A stretch of 64,000 nt of DNA from Gossypium raimondii. Taxonomy: Eukaryota > Streptophyta > Magnoliopsida > Malvales > Malvaceae. Both the position numbers and the translations under genes were made by a program. A model generated the notes under the pieces. The model was not told the DNA's origin and searched no databases. It saw only the letters and a program-made list of their open reading frames with translations. Positions 55,476 through 64,000 of the stretch are shown here, one piece after another. Position 1 is the stretch's first letter, and every line of letters begins with the position of its first letter. The stretch is taken from contig NC_068577.1 in assembly GCF_025698545.1 (NCBI RefSeq), forward strand, positions 1,240,001-1,304,000, read 5' to 3'.

Positions 55476-55814
55476 GTTTTAATCACCATTAAACTTTTTT
55501 TAAAGAAAATTATAGCTCAACCTAACACTATAATTGAATAATACTAGTTTATGTTTCACTCCAATTAGTGTGGGTCCAAATATGCATATTGGAAAAGTTA
55601 ACCTAGCTTAGTTTGAATTTTGTGGAGAGAAAAACAACACCATTACTTCGAATCTATCTTAGACTACTTTGAAAAGTTTGGTGCCAGGTATCCCATCCAA
55701 TCAGCACAGAGAAATAGTAATGTTGAAGGCCCCATTTCCATTGACCAAAATGGAGGACTGAATATTTGCAGGATAACCCCTACTCTTTTTTCCCCTCATT
55801 TTAGTTGTTAATTA

Positions 55815-58030
55815 TTTCGTTCAAAACCACCTTTTTTCAATGCTTCTGGAAAAATATACATGGCATGCATGAGTAAACATGTAACATATGATAATGCCGA
55901 CAATCCAAAAAACCAAATGGTTAAGAAGTCAGTCTTGACACCCTAAAGTCTAGAACTCAAGTTCTAGCAATATCCTCCTATCCTCCCATTCGTAATATAT
56001 GTACAAAAATATCGATAAATTCAATGATTAAATCGTTAAAACATTAATCGTAGGAAAATGAAGTGAAATATACTCTTATTTGAGCTGTTGATTGAATTAG
56101 TGTCATGCGTCAATCCGACACCAATTTAATTAGGAAAATTATAAAAGAACCTTTTCATATTCAAAATAAGTTATATTATTTGAGGGCAGTCTTTTTACCT
56201 TTTTTTTTTTTTTTTAAAAAGTCGATAAAAAATTTGCATGTAATGAGACTTAAACCCATACCATTTGGATAAATAAAATTTTAAATTGTCGATTGATTTG
56301 GTGTCATAAGTTAACACGGCACCAACTAAAGATCGATGGCAACACTGTATGTTATTATGTGCATTTATGTGTTTAAATTTCATTTTACTCACAATTTAAT
56401 CTAATTTTTCATTTTAATACCGTACGTAGAGCATATGTTATTATTAATCAGTCTCAAACCATATGCTATTTTTAAATACACTCATGTATTCTAAATAAAT
56501 TTCAATTTGTTCTATAATTTGTATATTTTATTATTAATTCTAAACTGTACATTTTATTATTCATTATATGTTATTTTTAAACATATTTAGATATTTTAAA
56601 TACGCAGTTTTCACACACATACACGTGGGAATGAATTTTTAGTATCCATTATGTACTTTCATAAATACAATAGATGTTAGTGTTTAGTTGTTTGACATTT
56701 CTTTTGGGGGTAGTAAGGAGAGAAAGAATGGGAAAGGAGAGATGGAGAAGGAAAGGAAAAAAATAATTTTTTTGTTTAGTGTTTATGATATATTTACTAT
56801 GTTATAAATATTTTAATAAATTTATTTGATTTTTTCGTATTAATATTTGAATATATTAAAATATTTATTTATATTGGATTTATTTTATCTTTTGTATTAC
56901 TTTTTAATGATTTATATTAGAATGAGAAATATTATATTAATTATAAAGTCAATGTATTTAATAAAAATACTTATTAGAAATATAAAATTAATATAAAGTT
57001 ATGTATATGTTTATCAATTGATTAGAATTTTAAGCAATACAAATAAAATTTGATTAATTATTAATTAAAAATGAGTAAATAATGATTTTATTTTTTAGTA
57101 ATTTTAATAAATTTATTTATAATATCTAAATGAGATGAATATAAAAGCTATGGATGAATTTCGATCTAATATACAATTTGATACCCGAAATTTGCTTTCG
57201 ATTTAACTCTATATATTTAAAGAAATGAATACATCAATTTTTTTATATAAATATAATTATTTGTGTATATAATATGTAAATGTAAAATGATATATCTAGA
57301 GGTGCTGATGGGCCGAGTCGGGTCGAGTTTAAATATGATATTAATATACTTTATGCTTGCTCAAACCTGGCCTGACCCGAAATCTGGGCCTGAAATTTTG
57401 CTCAAACCCGCTCATATTTGCAAAAAACTAACATAAGCTCATTTTAGGCCCACTCATTATTTTTATTTTTTTAAAAATATTTATATTATATTATTTTAAT
57501 ATTTAATACTTTTATACATGCCTTATTTATTGAAAATTTTTATATAGTTATCTTAACATTATTTTAATGTTTACATTAGAGTAGTATTATATATTTAGTA
57601 TAAGTTTATTTTTTTATTTGTTCTAAATTACATAACATATAAAAATAACATAATATAAAATATTATAAACTTAAAACGGGTGGGGCCGGACCGGGCTCGA
57701 ATTTTGAATGTTCAAGCGCAAGCTTAACCCAAATTTTAAATGGGCCTAATTTTTTTGCTCAAACCCTTTCAAAATTTAAGTGAGCCTTCAAGCCTAAATA
57801 GATAACCCAACCCATGAACAGGTCCAATTATATTGATAATGATGTTAGATTTTTATGAAATTGAATCAAATCAAAATTCATATATAGTATTATATATTAA
57901 ACCAAAGTTCATGCGCAGTTCCAAAACCATATTTTTTTAATGCCTCTAGAAAAACATGCATGATATGAATAAACATGCAACATAAGATAATGTATATTTT
58001 TCATGCCAACAATCAAATGGTTAAGAGGTA
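55815..58030. repeat. Direct repeat pair (55815-55935 and 57915-58030)
   Basis: Both copies run 'tcaa/ttccaaaaccac/tat', 'aatgc.tctagaaaaa.atgcatg', 'aataaacatg.aacata.gataatg' and 'caacaatc..aaatggttaagaggt', in the same order and orientation. They are 2.1 kb apart. They could be diverged LTRs or two copies of one repeat; no coding sequence lies between. Confidence 0.45.
57299..57825. mobile_element. Diverged relative of the hAT MITE at 52686
   Basis: The left end TAGAGGTGCTGATGGGCCGA matches the end of the 52686 element, and the interior keeps 'cctggcctgacccgaaat' and 'ccggaccgggctcgaa'. The right end (minus strand TGGACCTGTTCATGGGTTGG) is worn. No convincing 8 bp duplication remains. Confidence 0.6.
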
Positions 58031-58052
58031 AGTATTATATTTTCATGCATGT

Positions 58053-58142
58053 AAATTTTAAAATCGGTTCAATATCTCTATCATATTGATCTAAAAGAAA
58101 TTTTAAAATCGGTTCAATATTTCTATCATATTGATCTAAAAA
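58053..58142. repeat. 45 bp tandem duplication
   Basis: Two adjacent units of 45 bases, 58053-58097 and 58098-58142, both beginning AAATTTTAAAATCGGTTCAA. They differ at one or two positions. Confidence 0.85.
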
Positions 58143-58388
58143 GGTGTATGTATATATTCTTGGTATTGCTTGAAATAGGTGTTTCTAGGTTTATTTATGA
58201 GGAATTGAACCATATGTATATATATTGCACTAAATTGAATTAAACTCTTGATAGCTTTGCAAGAAGCAACTAGGACTAAAATGGTTATAGTTCAGTCCTT
58301 CCTACAAATCTTGTTTATCTATTGAACTCTGTCTTCCTTTAATTTCCATGGGATTTGGAGATCATGATCTTAAACAGAACTCTGAACT

Positions 58389-61263
58389 CTAATCCCATTG
58401 AATCTCTTGGTGAAAAGTCCATTCGGACGGATTCAACGTGGTTTTCCCATCAGCGCCAACAATATCATAAGGCGAGTCCTCAGCGAATTCAGTTGGCATG
58501 GATTTCCAATGCAGAGATGGCTTCCATTCAGCTTCTTTCAGTACTTTTAGTATCTCTGCCACCACTATTTTGCTCCCCTCAGCAGATAGATGAACTCCAT
58601 CTCTGTCGAAAAGCATAAATTCAATAATTCAATTTCGATATAAGCTTCACTTTCATTTCCGAAAATTAATGAACAGAAAAACTTTAAAAGAAACAAACCT
58701 ACTGCTACTGTAGTTACAGTTCGATTTTGGTCTCCCTAAGATTTACATTCGAGCACCATTAAGCTTCATTCGAGTACACTGACTAAGAATTTTGGTTTCA
58801 GCCTCTCGTTCTACTTTGGACTCAGTTCTCAGTCATGGATCACTCTACATATTCTTAATGTCCTCATGTTCCCTTCTTTTATTAGGCGAAAGTATCATGG
58901 AAATTCTTGTACTAGAAGCCAGATTGCATTTTTACCCCATTTACTCAAAAAATGAACAAATTAGTCAATGTACAGTAGAATAAAGAGCAAACTGGTCCTT
59001 CTATTAAAACTTTCATCCATTTCTACTGTTAAAAACTGGCGTGGTTGACAAAATAACCAAACAGTTATACGTGACGTGCCACGTATACCTCATTCTGACA
59101 TATAAGGACCAACTTTTAGCAGGAAAACCAATTTGCTCTTTGATCTAACGTACAGGGACTAATTTGTCCATTTTTTTACTAGAGCGGGCAAAATGCAATC
59201 CAACTCTTACAAAGACCTACATGGTACTTTTACCCTTTTATTATCTTTTAACAACAGCAAAATCCTCAACTCTTTCATCGAATAACTCTTTCATCGAATA
59301 ATATTTTTCATGTGAATAAGGAAAAATCAATGTTCTCATAACTTTAGAACACAAGTGGACGACAAGGTACTGTATCAAAAAGAAAGTTCCCTAAAGTGGA
59401 AAGTGAAGCACATAGATGATTCACAAATAAAGCCAATGAACTTTAAAAATGTGATTGCATCAAGAAAAAAGATTAAAACACAGACGAGAAAACTTACGTG
59501 AAGCAATCGGTCATCCAATTCTCTCTTTGTTGAAAAGCAGTAAAAAGATTGACTACCTTTACGTCCAGTTCCTGGCAGAGCTTTACACAAGCATCAGCAT
59601 ACGTCTGGCATAACTCGTTTGTTCGAACAAGGTGGCTAAAATGTTCACTGATTTACCACAAGGACGTCTTAGATTGACATTTTGTAATAAGAAATAAGGT
59701 GGGGAAAAAAGGGCACAGAAAAAAATGCATTACAGCACCTTGCGTATTTATTTACTCTTTCTTCATTGACAGGAGGACTAGTAAGAAATATGAGACGCGT
59801 CGAATCTGAAAGGCCCTGGTTTTCAGAAAAAAAGAACAAAAAATAGAAATGACCATTGCTTGTTTACCAAGACCTGCTATAAGAAATACAAGCAAACAAA
59901 GGAAGAACTGAAAATCCGATGCATTAGAAGCCATTTTCTCATTATCTCCAACTACTTGCGAAAATAAACACTCAACCGTGCTTACAGCTACAGGATTCAG
60001 GTCTTATATTGCAAGTATTGCTTTACTACTCGTAGAACAGTCAGTTTCTTGTAAATCCTACATTGATGTATCAACCTCAATTGGAAGATATGCAGAGATT
60101 TGAGAAAAATACCTTCAGATAATTCACTATTTGCTTCATGTTCTCGATATATTCAGGAAGTGGAACATGGGGGCCAAGGCCAGATGGATGAGCCCCCATC
60201 GAGTCATTACCGCCAAAATAAGTTATTATCAATTCAGGCTGTGTAGAAGCATCCTGTAACGTGCGAAAGAACAGAACCATGATGTTAATATCAAATCATA
60301 CATAGACGATACAGATTAAGAATCGATTCGTATAACGAAAAAGCAGCATCCTAGTGAATCAAATTAGACAATACACTGCTGTTCCATAAGCATCAATCAC
60401 TATTTCAACAAGTTTGATGTAATAACTATTAAAACTTTAGTACCTTTGGGAAAACATGATCGAGAACCTGTATGGCACGTCGTGAATTCCATCCGAAATA
60501 TCCTCGTAAAAGTATGTCGGCCTGCGAGAGGATAGCAAATAAAGCATGATTCCCGTAGAACACAACCCACACACATACAATTAAGAGACTGGAAAATAAT
60601 GAGATCAAATAATTTGAGGGCTGAATTTCATGAGGAAATAAAATAATTAAACAAAATGCACTTAGCATCATAAATTTTGGAATTTTATTTCTAGATCATG
60701 TTCATTTTCCATTCTACCACTCTCAAAAATCACTATCCATACTAACAATTCACAATTTCCCTCCTACAATTCATCCAAAATTATAGAATTGCTAATTATA
60801 ATGCATTAAAGCATAAAAAAAATCATCACTGGCATTAAACTCTCTCCCATGTTTCCCTCATATGAAAGAAAGAAAGAAAGAAAGGAAAAAGATACTTTCT
60901 TTCTCTTTTTTTCTCTCTAACCAAACATAAAACAAGAACACACACTAAAGCAAGCACACAAAGCAGATCACTCGTCAATAAAGAAACTTTCTTTTTTCTT
61001 ATTTTAGAATCAAATGACCCATATTATCATTTATCATTAAATATACACATAAACAGTGAATCAATTAATCTGTATGCTAACAAAACATAGCTCAACAAAG
61101 ACACTGAAAAAAACCCAGAAAAAAAGGGGGCAAGTATAGAGAAAAAAAGTACTTTGCGGGCATAGACGTCAGCAAGAATAGCACCCCATCCACCATTGCT
61201 GAAACTAAGTTGAACAATGGATGAACCAAAGAGGACGAACTGTGGCCTAACTGGACCCACCAT
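58389..61263 (-). CDS. GDSL esterase, CPRD49 type
   Basis: Six exons: 61263-61153, 60521-60444, 60253-60113, 59815-59739, 59635-59498 and 58602-58389. All introns are GT-AG and the phases close to 252 residues. SGNH blocks are in order: VLFGSSIVQLSF (block I, nucleophile Ser15, with Ser in place of the usual Asp of GDS), GGWGAILADVY, RGYFGWNSRRA (block II), YFGGNDSM (block III, Asn79) and DGVHLS (block V, Asp183 and His186). The C-terminus HWKSMPTEF and EDSPYDIVGADG is typical of the CPRD49 subgroup (At3g11210-like). No signal peptide is visible, unlike the large secreted GDSL lipases, so it probably acts inside the cell. The substrate is unknown. The start Met at 61263 gives the family N-terminus MVGPVRPQ; the open frame upstream of it is leader. 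Confidence 0.95.
58885..59234. mobile_element. MULE-type MITE, GGTAAAAGTATCA family, copy 3, in CPRD49 intron 5
   Basis: A 350 bp element. Left end GGCGAAAGTATCATGGAAAT; right end (minus strand) GGTAAAAGTACCATGTAGGT. It is flanked by a perfect 9 bp duplication CTTTTATTA at 58876-58884 and 59235-59243. It lies within the last intron of the GDSL gene without disturbing the splice sites. Confidence 0.82.
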
Positions 61264-61499
61264 TTCTCTTCTCTTCTCTTCTCTTTGAACACCCTTTCTT
61301 TTTGAGGTTTCTCTTTGACAATCCCTTAGAACGTCAATGGAGATCAAATTGGAGACTATAATGATATCAGGCTTTTGCCCCAAATCTCCTCTCTGCCATA
61401 TATTTATGACTATATTTCAGCTTTGCTTCGGTAGTTGGAAAACCAACTACACCCACCTTCCTTTTTTTTTTCCTCTTTGATTTTTACTGTTTTAAGAAG

Positions 61500-63118
61500 C
61501 TGAAAAATTAAATAATAATAATAAAAACCAACCATTCAATTTAAATTATAAAATTTAAAAAATAAATATTATGTGATATTTATAATCTCTATTTATAAAA
61601 ACACGGATTCAAAAAAAATTTAAACTGATGAGAATACCCTTAATATATTTTTCTATAAATGTTATATATTATAAAATTTATATTATTTTTACTCAATTTA
61701 CTTATTATAAAATGGGATCTTTCTCTAAATTAAGTTTATATAAGCTTTTATAATTAAAGTTACTGACTATTTAGATCTGAATCCAAATATTATAAAGTCG
61801 ATCCTAATTATACAAATACGAAAAGCTTTCTTGCACTATATCATGGGGTATGATACTATTTGAGAGAACTATGTCAAACATAAGCACAATAGACAACTCG
61901 TGAATTCTTTAATTTGAGATATTCAAGGCTTCGAAATTTGATTGGAAAAATATTTATTGTTTTAAAAACAATATTTTCCATATTAACAATATCATCTCAG
62001 TATAGCATAAAAAAACCAAGGTGAATCGTACTAGCATAGTGTATATTTCAAAACTTGAATCATAGGTGGAATTGAAATTATCCATACTTCGAAGGGTATA
62101 TGGAAGAAAAATGTTTTGATAATCTTAATGATACGGATTCAAATTCAAATGATGATGAGTTTAGTCAGGGACCAACAAATGAGGATAAGGAGCATATGTT
62201 AAATATTAAAGAGGGGATAACCCAACAAATATGCACTAAAACAATTAGGTAAAATTGCATATGAGGTTCATTTTTCTTTTAATTTTTATTAGTAATTATA
62301 TTATTAACTACATACTTTTTAGACTAACATGATATATATGATGATTTTATTTTAATTTTTGTTACTTATTTAGAAATTGTTTTTACCATACTGATAATTT
62401 TTATAGTAATTAACATTTTCGTAAAATGTAAATTATGTAATTGTATAATTACAATTTGTATTACCAAACATGACATAGGGAATTACGATATAATTACACT
62501 CTGCCAACCAACATATCTAGTAATTACATTTTATTCAATTACTTTGAGTTGTTCAAGCATATCCTAAATTGACATTAAAGATCATTTATTAGTGTTATAT
62601 GATAATAAAATGTAATATTAATTAATATAATAGTACATTAATAAATGTGAAATTAATTATTTAGGTCATATCTTTTAAATTTTCTAAATAAAAATAATAT
62701 AATATATTATTAATTAATAAAATGTAAATCTATAAAATTATTGAATATAATCGAATAAAATAAAATAATAAAACCCTAGTTTTTTAGTTATAAGTTTTAA
62801 TTAAATAAATATAATTTCTGTAGATATGGTTTTATTTTAAATATCAAGTTAAAATATTTTTATAATTAATAAAATTAAATCTATAAGTATGATTTTATTT
62901 TAATATGATAGTAATTTTTATTAATAATGTTTCTATTAAATATTGAATATGAAACTAGTAAATAGGTTTTACATTCATAATAAATTATTAATAATTATAA
63001 TTATTTTATTAATAGTGTTTTGATTTTTAGTGTAATAGTTAGGCAAAATAATGCCTATAGGCCGTTTAATTTAATTAATTAGGCTAGTTTTAAAATTAAT
63101 TAAGGAAATAGGCCGATT
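61500..63118. other. AT-rich intergenic DNA, no gene
   Basis: Very AT-rich. No coding region, RNA gene or element ends are recognised. A CT-rich leader of the GDSL gene lies just before this stretch (61264-61320). Confidence 0.4.
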
Positions 63119-63732
63119 TTAGGAGAGAGAAATGAAAAGCGCGTCTAGCTGGGTGCATTGTGTTATGACCTCTTCCGTTCTATCTTCAAGATCTTCAGGG
63201 AGCTCATTGAAATTATCCTTTAACCAATTCATCAATATCCGACCACCTTCAAACTTGTCTGGGACTTTGCCCAACAATGATTTGTAGAGGCCCACTTTGC
63301 CTGGAACAATCGTTGATCCCGTGATGGCTGGCCCATCCACTGACAGACCGATTTGTAGTGATACGTCTTCGAGTGTAATTGTACACTCGTTGCATGGAAG
63401 GTAGAAAGTGTATGTTTTGGGCCTCCATCTTTCCACCAATGTGCTGATTAGTGTCAAATCGAGTTTGTAGCCCCTGGACATGCGAGACATATGTAAGAAT
63501 CCAATCGCTTGGAAGTGGCCACAAATTTCAAGGATCACAGACTTTCCCATATCATGAATGAAGCCCTCCGAAACATGATCATCCACCTATTTACACAATA
63601 AAAACAATTTAAAATTAAAAAATAATAAATTTAACATTATTGAAATTAACAAAATTTAAATTTTCAGCTTACCATTGCTAATTGAGCGGAGAAAATATGC
63701 TTGCAATCGAAGTGGATTAGAGAGGCAGCCAT
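63119..63732 (-). CDS. Plant mobile domain (PMD, MAIN-like) transposon protein, truncated
   Basis: Exon 1 (63732-63673) encodes MAASLIHFDCKHIFSAQLAM. A GT-AG intron in phase 0 leads to exon 2 (63586-63119). This holds VDDHVSEGFIHDMGKSVILE, LDLTLISTLVERWRPKTYTF, LPCNECTITLEDVSLQIGLS and VDGPAITG, the core of the PMD fold found in MAIN-like proteins and in repetitive MULE and Ty3 elements. The product is about 176 residues; the domain is normally longer and continues past the point where this frame stops. The final ~12 codons correspond to a repeat tail (also at 8041-8080), so the C-terminus is probably chimeric or an intron is missed. It is most likely a transposon-borne copy, not a host gene. 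Confidence 0.72.
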
Positions 63733-64000
63733 TCGTGAGAAATCGATTTGAACGAATAAAAATGAGATAATTAAAAAATATATTTTTAAATTAAAATATC
63801 AAAAATTTTAAAATGAGAGAGTTGAAAGAGTTGAGAGGGTTTGAGAGAGTCGAGAGAGTTAAGAGATGGATGTAAATAAAAAAAATGAAATTTGGGAGTA
63901 TTTATAGGGTAAAAAAAATTTAACTGTTGGTATATTTATTTTTTTACTTTTTTGGAAAGCGCATCCAGCGAGGAGAACTTTCCTGACACCTATACAGAAA
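63733..64000. repeat. 5' flank of the PMD transposon, running off the window
   Basis: It contains GAGAGAGTTGA-type repeats at 63815-63865 and, at 63957-64000, GAAAGCGCATCCAGCGAGGA and CTTTCCTGACACCTATACAG. The latter resembles the element relic at 8005-8040. The end of the element is not within the window. Confidence 0.5.

Noticed and set aside
60429-60671. An open frame starting MMLSAFCLIILFPHE on the minus strand.
   Set aside because: Only its last part (from 60521) is exon 2 of the GDSL gene; the hydrophobic start is intron.
61027-61383. A longer start (MGQKPDIIIV) for the GDSL gene at 61383.
   Set aside because: Family proteins start at MVGP; the upstream codons are in a CT-rich leader with no conservation known to me.

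Overview
This is nuclear DNA from a flowering plant, most likely a eudicot of the mallow family such as Gossypium (inference). The evidence is spliced genes with GT-AG introns, very AT-rich intergenic DNA, plant-specific families (TBL, Alfin-like PHD, CRINKLY4-related kinase, plant B3, plant mobile domain) and dense short inverted-repeat transposons. Gene names come from protein similarity that I recognise; no search was run.

Layout. 1-1.1 kb: 5' part of a TBL polysaccharide O-acetyltransferase gene (minus). 5.7-7.3 kb: 2-oxoglutarate-oxygenase-like protein that lacks a metal ligand (minus). 11.4-13.7 kb: ankyrin/tandem CCCH zinc-finger protein of the SZF type (minus). 17.2-21.3 kb: five-exon Alfin-like PHD gene with a SINE in its large intron (minus). 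About 25.1-30.3 kb: a block of plastid DNA (rpoC2 3' end, rps2, atpI, atpH 5' end, in plastid order), decayed and split by a 1.2 kb insertion. 33.8-36.3 kb: six-exon HAD/CTD-type phosphatase (plus). 43.9-46.3 kb: CCR3-like receptor kinase with a one-base frameshift (plus). 54.2-54.6 kb: small single-B3-domain protein (minus). 58.4-61.3 kb: six-exon CPRD49-type GDSL esterase (minus). 63.1 kb to the end: plant-mobile-domain transposon gene (minus). Between these lie relics of a LINE, a hAT and a MuDR transposase, SINE-like copies, and MITEs. I could define target-site duplications for many MITEs: 9-10 bp Mutator type, 8 bp hAT type, 3 bp Tourist type.

How the genes relate. They are independent plant genes, not an operon. 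Their order (TBL, oxygenase, SZF-type zinc finger, then phosphatase and CCR3) mirrors, as I remember it, the Arabidopsis neighbourhood At3g55990 to At3g55950, so the window looks like a conserved ancestral block expanded by transposons and a plastid insertion. I found no undescribed multi-gene system. The most interesting items are the nested transposon at 52.1-53.6 kb, the interrupted plastid insertion, the frameshifted kinase, the ligand-less oxygenase and the conserved gene order.
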